12,009 nt of DNA from Minisyncoccota bacterium (GTDB lineage Bacteria; Patescibacteriota; Minisyncoccia; Phycocordibacterales; GCA-2747955): positions 1 through 12,009 of the forward strand of contig CALLVB010000081.1 of assembly GCA_938010795.1 (NCBI GenBank). Direction: 5' to 3'. Both the position numbers and the translations under genes were made by a program. How positions within the stretch are numbered: position 1 is the stretch's first letter; each line of letters starts with the position of its first letter. Below, piece by piece: positions 1-7,800 of this stretch. The notes beneath the pieces are model-generated. The model saw nothing but the letters and a program-made list of their open reading frames with translations, was not told the DNA's origin and made no database searches.

Positions 1-357
1 CTTTTAGATGACGCAAAAGACATGGTAGGTGGAATGATGGATAAGGCAGGAGATGCAGCAGGGTCTGTAGCAGACGTGGCTGGAGATATGGTAGAAGGTG
101 CAGCTGATATGGCTGGTGATGCTGCCGGTGCAGTAACAGACGCAGTTGAAGGCGCAATGGATGCAGCTGGAGATATGGCAGATACTGTGATGGGAGCAGG
201 ATCAGACATGGCTGACGGCGCAGCTGATATGGCAGCAGACGCAACAGAAGTAGTAGCCGAAGCTGGAGCAGATGTAGTTGAAGGTGCAGCTGATATAGCT
301 GGTGATGCTGCTGATGTAGTATCTGAAGCTGGAGAGAATATGGTTGATGTTGCGTAA
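1..357 (+). CDS. Acidic Ala/Gly/Asp-rich helical-repeat protein, 5' end missing
   Basis: The reading frame is open to the left edge, so the true start is probably outside the window; the first ATG inside is at 22, and the TAA is at 355-357. The visible 118 residues consist almost only of A, G, D, V, M and E, in degenerate units such as VEGAADMAGDAA and VEGAADIAGDAA. The spacing and composition resemble the amphipathic-helix repeats of LEA-like or apolipoprotein-like proteins: small residues alternate with V/M/I and with acids, and basic residues are nearly absent. There is no membrane segment, Cys or catalytic motif in the visible part. A recent internal DNA duplication (94-125 and 280-311) shows the repeat tract is still evolving. 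A terminator follows at once, so this is the last gene of its transcript. Function is unknown; an acidic helical stress, spacer or surface-associated protein is a guess. The frame is well supported by the biased composition and clean stop. Confidence 0.7.
   Translation, partial: LLDDAKDMVGGMMDKAGDAAGSVADVAGDMVEGAADMAGDAAGAVTDAVEGAMDAAGDMADTVMGAGSDMADGAADMAADATEVVAEAGADVVEGAADIAGDAADVVSEAGENMVDVA
94..311 (+). repeat. Direct repeat, two 32-nt copies (94-125 and 280-311) inside the helical-repeat gene
   Basis: The 32-nt segment starting GAAGGTGCAGCTGATATG at 94 recurs at 280 with one difference (G to A in the ATATGGCT/ATATAGCT stretch). The offset is 186 nt, or 62 codons, so the frame is kept. 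A shorter related copy (GCAGCTGATATGGC) lies near 220. The near identity at DNA level, beyond protein similarity, suggests recent duplication or gene conversion. Confidence 0.8.
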
Positions 358-373
358 TTGACATCTCACGTGG

Positions 374-415
374 AAAATCGGCTAGAGCGCTTGCGTACTA
401 AGCCGATTTTTCTTT
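374..415 (+). terminator. Rho-independent terminator after the helical-repeat gene
   Basis: AAAATCGGCT (374-383) pairs perfectly with AGCCGATTTT (401-410), giving a 10-bp stem. The 17-nt loop can itself pair partly (GCGC against GCGT). The right arm runs into TTTTTCTTT (407-415). The structure starts 17 nt after the stop codon. Its T-tract overlaps the -35 box of the next gene's promoter. Confidence 0.85.
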
Positions 416-441
416 ACAAAAACACCTATGTAATGTAAAAT
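413..441 (+). promoter_or_regulatory. Sigma70-type promoter for the penicillin-binding protein gene
   Basis: TTTACA (413-418) and TAAAAT (436-441) are separated by exactly 17 nt, and each differs from the consensus hexamer at one position. Transcription would start near 448, leaving a leader of about 24 nt before the ATG at 472. No Shine-Dalgarno sequence is present in that leader. A second TATAAT at 465-470 touches the start codon; it has no matching -35 box and is judged accidental. Confidence 0.6.
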
Positions 442-471
442 TCCCGCCACCATAGATATAGACATATAATT

Positions 472-3400
472 ATGAGTTTATTTAAAAAACTATTTAGAAT
501 TAAATCCCGAAGAGGGGCGACATACGGAAGTGGTCGTTATTTGCGTCGCGGAAGAAAAGTATATAAAGCAAAAACAATCAGAATTACACCAGATCCTAAG
601 ATTTCAAGAATTACACCAAGTAGCCCAGAGAATATAGTGCGCACAAATCCCAAGTCAACAGCTACACGTGTTTCTTTACCTAAAAAAGAGATCATCACAA
701 AAGTAAGAAAAGCCCCAGTAGTGAAAACGCCCAGAGTACACGTACCAGCAGCCAAGAAAGTATCGCTAGCTCAATCAAAGAAAAGGGTTGCAGAAAGACA
801 AGCGCTAGACCTTCGAGCTACTAGAGTTGTGCGTCCAGAAAAAGGAGCGCTCGTATTAACCCTTGAGTTTATGGGGAAAGCCATTAAAGCATGTGGACTT
901 GTTCTCGCTGCTGGATCTATTCTTGTATGGAATGGCCTAGTTGCCGTTGTGGAGTTTACAATTGAGACAGCGTGGGATATCCTTTTTATACTTAAAAAAT
1001 TTACAGTAGTAACCATAGCGTTTTTTTCTGCTGCTGCAGCATACATTTTCGCGGGGATTTCAATGCCAAAATTTACGTTACCGAAATTGGACCTGCCAGA
1101 TGTGCGAATTCCAAAAATCGACCTAGACAAAGCGGACCGAGAAGAGGTTCCCTATGTTTCATTAGAAGAGACTGAATATGAACCTGAGACCGTGAGCGAA
1201 CAGGAACCAGTGCTTGATCTGAGTGAAAAATCAACGCTATACGACGAGTCACCTATAAGAAACCGTTTTTCACTACAAGATTTTTTAATGAAAATATGGG
1301 GAGTTTTGTTATACAAGTTTCCACTTCCTGAATTCATGACTAAACACAGGCACGTTTCTCTGCCAGAAAACCTACACATAACAGTTCCAGGAGCGCCGGC
1401 TCTTAACCAGGAGTATCATATATTGCCACAAGGGCCCTCTTTTAAATCAGCACTAGCAGGTGTGCTTGGATTGATTGCAGCGACAGTAGCTTTTGTGGTG
1501 GGTGTTGTAAAAACAATATTAGGAACATTTTCTGGTTTTACATACGCACGGAAAACACCTAAAATGAAGAATACTAAACTTCATTCAAAGGCACCTGTTC
1601 GTGATGTTCCTACACAACGAGTACCAACTACAAACATGGAGAAATTTATGGCTGTTGCAACAAAACACAAACAAACGCGAATCGGATTATTCCTTCATCG
1701 GATGTTCCTTCTGGGATGTATCTTAGGGTTCTTGTTATTAGGTGGATTCTTTATTTGGGTTGCGACACTAGAAATTCCAGAGCTCGGTAATTTTGCTGAT
1801 CGTGAACTTCGTGAGTCAACAAAAATTTATGATAAAACAGGAGAAGTATTGTTATACGATGTATTTAAAGAAGAACGGCGTACAGTAATATCGTTAAACA
1901 ACGTATCGCCCAATATTCAAAATGCAATTCTTGCCACAGAAGATGATAAATTTTATGAACATAATGGAGTGAGGCCATTGGCATTAGTTCGTTCAATAGT
2001 TAATAAAATTAAGGATCCAAATTCACGATTAGCGGGAGGATCAACTATTACTCAACAAATTATCAAGAACGCTATTCTTACTAATGAGCGTGCAGTAGAA
2101 AGAAAAGTAAAAGAGTGGGTGTTGGCATGGCGATTAGAGAAACAATTATCCAAAAAAGAAATTTTAGAAGCATATCTTAATGAGATTGCTTTTGGAGGAA
2201 GTGTATATGGAGTTGAACAAGCAGCCAAGTCATTCTTTGGAAAATCAGCAGCAGATGTTTCTATCGCTGAGGCAGCATACATCGCAGCAGTTCCAAAAGC
2301 TCCAACATATTACTCACCATATGGATCAAACAAAGACAGGTTAGATGGACGACAACAATACATCCTTGGTCGTATGAGAGATCTTGGATTTATTTCCCCA
2401 AATGAATATCAAGACGCGCTGGCAGAAGAGGTGACATTTGTGGTGAGAGAAGATAAAGGGATCAAAGCACCACACTTTGTGTTTTATGTTATTGAGTATT
2501 TGGAAACACAATATGGCGCTGAAACCGTTGAGAAAGGTGGATTAAAAGTTATTACAACTCTTGACTGGGATTTACAACAAGACCTTGAACAAGTAACTGC
2601 TGAATATGCCCAGGAGCTACCTCAATACAAAGCATCGAACCTTGCAACAGTTGCGGTTGAGGCAAAGACAGGAAAAATTATTGGAATGGTGGGGTCAAAA
2701 GATTATTTTGCAGAAGATATTGACGGAAAGTTTAACGTTGCAACAGCATTTAGACAGCCAGGGTCAACCTTCAAACCTTTTGTGTATGCACACGCATTTG
2801 AGATAGGATACACACCTCAAACAGTTTTATGGGATGTAAAAACAGAATTCTCGCCATCGTGTTATCCAGATGGAACTCCTCAGTTACCTCAATATGCAGA
2901 TAGGTGTTACTCACCTCAAAACTATGACAACAGTGCACGAGGTCCAATCTCTATGCAGGCTGCACTTGCACAATCTTTGAACATTCCTGCGGTTAAGACG
3001 TTGTATTTAACAGGAGTAGGAAATGCTATCCAAACAGCAAAGAAGTTAGGAATCACAGGACTTAATAAATCAGCGAGTCATTACGGATTAAACCTCGTAC
3101 TTGGTGGAGGAGAAGTAAGGCTACTTGATATGACTTCTGCATATTCCGTTTTTGCTAATGATGGAAAAAAGAATGCTCCAGCTGCAATTATGCGAGTAGA
3201 AGATAAGACAGGTAAAGAGTTAGAGTCATACGAGAAAAAAGAGACACGTGCCATTAGTGCAAATGTTGCTCGGATGATCAATGCAATTCTTTCAAACGAC
3301 TCTCTTAAGAGACCTACTTTTGGAAGTAATAGACACCTGTATCACACAGGTGTTGAAGTAGCGGTAAAGACAGGGACCACGAACTCATTTAAAGACACGT

Positions 3401-4242
3401 GGACGGTTGGATATACCCCAGATGTTTCTGTGGGTGTATGGATTGGAAACAACGATAATACAGCAATGGCGCGACAACCTTCGTCAGTAGTAGCAGCTCC
3501 GTATTGGAGAAAAGCAATGGACAAAGCACGAGAGCGATACAAACAAACATCATTTAGCGCGCCAGTTTACAAAGAGCCATCAACACTTCCTCCGGTGTTA
3601 CAAGGAGTATGGCAAGGAAACGAACGATTCTTTGTGAATACACAGACAGGATTACCAGCTGACGCAACAACTCCTGAGGAATTTAGAGAAGAACAGTACC
3701 TCATTAATTACCATTCAATCCTACATTGGGTTTCAAAACGAAATCCTTTGACAGGTGGTTCATCACGAGGAGATGCACTGTATCAAAACTGGGAACAGCC
3801 AATTGAGCAATGGGCTATCTCAGCAGGATTCCAAACACAAGAAGCCCAAGCGAATCTATTAACGGGTGGATTATTAGGAGGAGCAACCAGTACAGACTCA
3901 CAACAAGACCCGGGAACTAATAGTTCTGCTGATAATACAGCAGAGAGAGAACAGGCACCAAATGTTGATTTCTCAATTACTACTCCGGAAAATTTCGAGG
4001 CAATTGCTGCTGATAAGAAACAGAACATTGAGATAAAAATTGTAGGACCAACACGAGAAATTGATAGGATTTTCTACTATGTAAACAATACGTATTTAGG
4101 GTCAGGGACATTTAGGGAGGTAAGCACATCTTTCGTACCAAGTTCTATTAGAACTATCCAAGATACTAATATTATTCGAGTAGTAGTGCAGACCAAAGAT
4201 GGGGCGCGAATTGAACGAGAACAAGTATTCAAGATTCAATAA
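472..4242 (+). CDS. Class A penicillin-binding protein (glycosyltransferase 51 + transpeptidase) with a long multi-membrane N-terminal extension
   Basis: This is a bifunctional peptidoglycan synthase: it polymerises lipid II into glycan strands and cross-links the stem peptides outside the membrane. The GT51 domain (about residues 450-650) has the catalytic Glu490 in EDDKFYEHNG, GGSTITQQ at 522-529 and a second conserved Glu571 in EAYLNEIAFGG. The transpeptidase domain (about 730-1010) has the nucleophile Ser765 in STFK (765-768), SLN at 835-837 and KTGTTN at 966-971. All key residues are intact. Residues 1133-1163 are a Ser/Gln/Asn-rich linker. Residues 1164-1256 form a beta-rich tail resembling the C-terminal domains seen on some class A enzymes. 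The family usually has 650-900 residues; this protein has 1256 because about 400 residues precede the usual signal anchor (410-432). The extension starts with a very basic segment (1-124), then has hydrophobic stretches at about 135-162, 176-198 and 326-350. The ATG at 472 fits the upstream promoter. No ribosome-binding site is visible. No strong terminator separates it from the small gene 97 nt downstream. Confidence 0.95.
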   Translation: MSLFKKLFRIKSRRGATYGSGRYLRRGRKVYKAKTIRITPDPKISRITPSSPENIVRTNPKSTATRVSLPKKEIITKVRKAPVVKTPRVHVPAAKKVSLAQSKKRVAERQALDLRATRVVRPEKGALVLTLEFMGKAIKACGLVLAAGSILVWNGLVAVVEFTIETAWDILFILKKFTVVTIAFFSAAAAYIFAGISMPKFTLPKLDLPDVRIPKIDLDKADREEVPYVSLEETEYEPETVSEQEPVLDLSEKSTLYDESPIRNRFSLQDFLMKIWGVLLYKFPLPEFMTKHRHVSLPENLHITVPGAPALNQEYHILPQGPSFKSALAGVLGLIAATVAFVVGVVKTILGTFSGFTYARKTPKMKNTKLHSKAPVRDVPTQRVPTTNMEKFMAVATKHKQTRIGLFLHRMFLLGCILGFLLLGGFFIWVATLEIPELGNFADRELRESTKIYDKTGEVLLYDVFKEERRTVISLNNVSPNIQNAILATEDDKFYEHNGVRPLALVRSIVNKIKDPNSRLAGGSTITQQIIKNAILTNERAVERKVKEWVLAWRLEKQLSKKEILEAYLNEIAFGGSVYGVEQAAKSFFGKSAADVSIAEAAYIAAVPKAPTYYSPYGSNKDRLDGRQQYILGRMRDLGFISPNEYQDALAEEVTFVVREDKGIKAPHFVFYVIEYLETQYGAETVEKGGLKVITTLDWDLQQDLEQVTAEYAQELPQYKASNLATVAVEAKTGKIIGMVGSKDYFAEDIDGKFNVATAFRQPGSTFKPFVYAHAFEIGYTPQTVLWDVKTEFSPSCYPDGTPQLPQYADRCYSPQNYDNSARGPISMQAALAQSLNIPAVKTLYLTGVGNAIQTAKKLGITGLNKSASHYGLNLVLGGGEVRLLDMTSAYSVFANDGKKNAPAAIMRVEDKTGKELESYEKKETRAISANVARMINAILSNDSLKRPTFGSNRHLYHTGVEVAVKTGTTNSFKDTWTVGYTPDVSVGVWIGNNDNTAMARQPSSVVAAPYWRKAMDKARERYKQTSFSAPVYKEPSTLPPVLQGVWQGNERFFVNTQTGLPADATTPEEFREEQYLINYHSILHWVSKRNPLTGGSSRGDALYQNWEQPIEQWAISAGFQTQEAQANLLTGGLLGGATSTDSQQDPGTNSSADNTAEREQAPNVDFSITTPENFEAIAADKKQNIEIKIVGPTREIDRIFYYVNNTYLGSGTFREVSTSFVPSSIRTIQDTNIIRVVVQTKDGARIEREQVFKIQ

Positions 4243-4339
4243 GATAATACGTAATAATAATTACGGAACTTAGCCAAAAAATGTAGAAATTCACAGAAAT
4301 TTTTGCATGAAAAAACATCCATATGATATATTGATATGT

Positions 4340-4453
4340 ATGACAGAAGAAATAGTTTTTAAAGCAATGACCGCAGAAGAGAGAGCAGCTGCAGAAGCAA
4401 AGATGGACCAGTATGATGCAGAGCTAGGTATTTGTCTTAACTGTGGATCGTAG
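4340..4453 (+). CDS. 37-residue acidic protein with C-terminal CxxC motif
   Basis: ATG at 4340 and TAG at 4451-4453 frame a short protein beginning MTEEIVFKAMTAEERAAA and ending ELGICLNCGS. The first 25 or so residues look like one charged Ala/Glu-rich helix. The tail carries CLNC, half of a zinc-ribbon knuckle, so a zinc site would need dimerisation or a partner. I do not recognise the family. Support for a real gene comes from protein-like composition, its isolated position, and a very strong terminator 17 nt after the stop. A weak TTGCAT (4303-4308), 18 nt, TATATT (4327-4332) pair would start transcription almost at the ATG, giving a leaderless mRNA, which would fit the lack of a Shine-Dalgarno site. 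Alternatively it is read through from the penicillin-binding protein gene, whose stop is 97 nt upstream. A chance ORF of this size cannot be excluded. Confidence 0.55.
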   Translation: MTEEIVFKAMTAEERAAAEAKMDQYDAELGICLNCGS

Positions 4454-4470
4454 TTTATATTGATTTAGTA

Positions 4471-4506
4471 GAAAGAAAAACAACGCAGATGCGTTGTTTT
4501 TCTTTT
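4471..4506 (+). terminator. Strong, possibly bidirectional terminator after the small CxxC gene
   Basis: AAAGAAAAACAACGC (4472-4486) pairs perfectly with GCGTTGTTTTTCTTT (4491-4505) around the tetraloop AGAT. This is a 15-bp stem, extendable by a G-T pair. The A-rich left arm and T-rich right arm make it able to stop transcription in either direction. It isolates the upstream pair of genes from the giant surface-protein gene. Confidence 0.85.
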
Positions 4507-4644
4507 CGTAATATACTTTGAATCTGAATCGAGGTCATACGTGTAGTTGATCTCATAAGACATTCAAATACACTAGTCAATCTGGATAAATACGTAGGAG
4601 ATATAAAAAAATTTTGTCATAATCAAAACAACTATCCACAAGGC

Positions 4645-4668
4645 AGTAGTTTTAGTAGTTTTAGTAGT
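4645..4668 (+). repeat. 9-bp tandem repeat just upstream of the giant gene
   Basis: AGTAGTTTT occurs twice in tandem (4645-4653, 4654-4662) followed by a partial unit AGTAGT (4663-4668), ending 7 nt before the ATG at 4676. It occupies the place where a ribosome-binding site would be; no AGGAGG-like sequence is present. The rest of 4507-4675 shows no gene. I could not pick a convincing promoter there: CATAAT at 4618-4623 has no good -35 partner. Confidence 0.6.
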
Positions 4669-4675
4669 AACAAAT

Positions 4676-4822
4676 ATGACACAATTTATCAGGTTCGGGA
4701 CACAGGCATCAAAACAAACATTACTAGCAGTTCTGATATTAGTTTTTTCGTTTTTTCCATATGGGCAGTACATGTTTAGTGGGTTGTCATTTGGGCCAGT
4801 CGATAGTTTGGTGGCGTATGCT
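4676..4822 (+). other. Signal peptide region of the giant surface protein (residues 1-49)
   Basis: The segment has basic residues at Arg6 and Lys13, a hydrophobic core LLAVLILVFSFF (16-27), then a longer polar stretch ending VAYA before AGDG. Ala-Tyr-Ala at 47-49 fits a signal peptidase I site. The 49-residue length is long but usual for large surface proteins of these bacteria. Without cleavage it would act as an N-terminal anchor. Confidence 0.75.
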
Positions 4823-7800
4823 GCTGGAGATGGGTCGGTTGGGGCGCCGTTTACTGATCTGTTTTCGGTATACGTTGCTTCACAGCAAGGGGGCTTCACA
4901 GCTGGAACGTATAATTTTGATATTGACGGGAATACCTTTAGTTCGTATGTTGATACTGACGGTTGGGTAGCGGTTGCCTCGGCAGATAACACGCAACTCA
5001 ACGGTGTCAGTTACCCAGAGGTAACAGCGCTGACGCTTAATAGCGATACTGTTCTTGATCGTGACATTCTGGCTGCTGCCGAACCTGATGCGTTGCGGAT
5101 GGTCAGTGTCGGTGCTGTAGCAATGGACCGCGTCACAACCGAACAGCGATACCTCGACCGCCTACGGAACTTTACGACTCTTGGGTCTGACGGTGGCAAT
5201 GACAACACTGACTGGGCTGGTACTGGAGGAAGTATCAATGGTGGCATTTCGGCTGCTTTGGGTACCCCACTCAATGAAGTGCTTTGGCATTCGACTGGTG
5301 TAGCATCCGCTTTACACTGGTTTCCAGGTGGAGCTGGTAGTCAAGAAGACGGTTTTGGTTCACAGGTAAATACTACAGAGACTACTTTGTATATGCGCGA
5401 TACCTCACCTAACGTAACTCCCGGTGGAGTAGCGGATGATTTGGTATTGTGGGTGAAGGCAGACGAAGGGGGAACTGCGTGGACAGACCAGTCCGGCAGT
5501 ATTACAACCGTGACGCCAGCAGGGACTCCGACTCTTAATGCTAACTCACTTAACTTTAACGACCAAGTTTCGTTTAACGGTAGTAGTCGGTATAACTTAA
5601 CCAATGCTGGGTTCGTTAATGGAACTGGCGATAAAGCTATATATGTAGTTGGTAGCCGCAATACTAACACTGGGGCGACGTATGCTCTAACAATTGGGTC
5701 TGGCAGCCCCAACCGCTTTGCATCGTTCGGACACTGGACAAATTTCCCCAATGATCCATTCATCAGTACCAGTGGTTTTGAGGTTACCTCAAATAACGGT
5801 AGCTGGCCCATCAATACATCAGCGCTCGTCGGGTATGCGCTTGATGGCGGGTCTGACCAGTTGTATACCAATGGTGCTAGTTTAGGGATCGCCCAAGACG
5901 ACGTGTCGCTTGATGTCACCAACGGAAACTTGGGGTGGATCGGGGCGTTTAATAACGGAGGAGCGCAGTGGAACGGTGACATTGCCGAAGTGATCGTCTA
6001 TAACCAATCAACCGACAGTAACACTGACCGACAACAGATCGAATCATACCTCGCCTTGAAATACGGAATGACCCTTGATGCAGCAGTTGAGGGCTATGTA
6101 AATAGTGACGGAGTGAGCGTGTATGAACTTGGGCTTGATGCATCCTTTACTGGTGCTGAGGCAACTGATAATACCGGAGGAAATGGAAGCCCTGATGGTG
6201 GTACCCTCGGTGGTGTACTAACAATCCCATCGAGTGGAACATATAGGTTCACCCACAGTGGAAACATCATTACTAATGGAGCAGGAGCTGGATTCGGTAT
6301 TAATCCAGTACCATTCACAAATGGAGAAAATGATACTGCACTTGCCAATGAGGTTACACGTGGAGCAAACCTCACATTTAGCTCATCGGCTGACCGTATT
6401 GATAGTACTACTCCAAGTAAAACGTATTCACTGAATCTCGTAGCAGGAGACTATTACGTCGGGTTCTTCTCTGGAGGAAGCAATGCAACATCGGATCATA
6501 CATTAGTTGTCACGAGGGGGAATACATATATACATAACATTGTGGGTATCGCTCGCGATGATCTCACTGCTTTAGATCAGCGAATTTCAAAATCCGTGAA
6601 CACTGATACGGTTCTCACTATCACCACTGATGAAAATGTAGCGGACTTTACGAGCAGTAACGGGGGGTCACGAGAGCAATTGGCTGATGGAGATTACGTA
6701 GTACTTGGTTCAAATGGTGCTGCTACTACTCTTGTGCCTACCTCAATTTCTGGGTATGTAAATAAAATAGACCGACAGTGGAGAGCAGAAGTAACAAACT
6801 ACACCGGCGACGTTCATGCAAAATTTGATATTGCAGACATCTCAGGCTCAAACTGGGATTTGGTTCAGTCAGATACGTCTGACTTTGCCGACGCTGGCGC
6901 GAATCTCACTAAAGTAGCCGACGTGCCAGCCAATGGAGAATTATCTGATGTGACCTTGGTTGATGGCAAGTACTATGGACTGCTGGAAGAGGGAACGCTG
7001 GTTGCTCCGGGTGGGGTGACAAGTGACCTGGCGTTGTGGTTGAAGGCAGATGTAGGCCTGACTGCAAACGGAAGTAATGAAGTGACCGATTGGAATGAAC
7101 AATCTAATGCTCGAACCGAAACTATCAATGGAACTCCAATACTCATTTCAAATGGAATTAACTTTAATCCGTGGGTTGAGTTTGATCCAGGTACAGCTGC
7201 CGGTGGATCGACCGCTTCTACCGACTGGATAGACTGGCCTAATTTTACTTCAGGATACACCGAAGGTCAGGCGTACATAGTAATGGAACACGATAACGAC
7301 CCAGCGGCTGGGCAGTTCCATGGTGGATTTTGGGGTCTGGGTGAAGAAACTGTTCTCTGGATTGACGGGAGAATATATGAAGCCTTTGGCTATAACGTAT
7401 CAGGCGCAGACCGATCAATTTTTAACCCAACCCAACCTTTTGATGAGCCTTTGGTATACAGCGCAGCTATTGATGACTCTACAAACAGTGCACGGACTAT
7501 CAGAATTGATGGACTCCAGGTAAATTCTAAAAATAACACTGATGTAGACTTTGGTACACAGCCAATTTCCCTTGGACGCACAAATCTTAATTCATTAATA
7601 TCAAGCAATCGTGGCTTTGGTGGTCGTATAGCAGAGTTTATAGTATTTTCTTCCGATCAAGATTCTCCGAATGAGGAACAAGTCGAGTCATACCTAGCGC
7701 TGAAATACGGAGTCACTCTCGATAGTTCTGTGGAATCATACAAAAATTCAGCCGGAGCTGATGTGTATGATCTGACGCCTGAGCAGACATTCACTTTCGA

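Noticed and set aside
443..455. Kozak-like CCGCCACCATAG upstream of the penicillin-binding protein gene
   Set aside because: It is not followed by the start codon and has no meaning in a bacterial leader; chance similarity.
4250..4265. Small hairpin CGTAAT/ATTACG after the penicillin-binding protein stop
   Set aside because: It is only 6 bp, AT-rich, and lacks a T-tract, so I do not call it a terminator.
4573..5001. 142-codon minus-strand frame over the start of the giant gene
   Set aside because: Its sequence is the antisense of the signal peptide and N domain, and the hydrophobic tail has no signal or motif; it also crosses the leader repeats.
5341..5982. 213-codon open frame on the minus strand inside the giant gene
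   Set aside because: It lies wholly within a well-supported coding region with recognisable domains, its translation shows no family motif, and its length is explained by the composition of the opposite strand.
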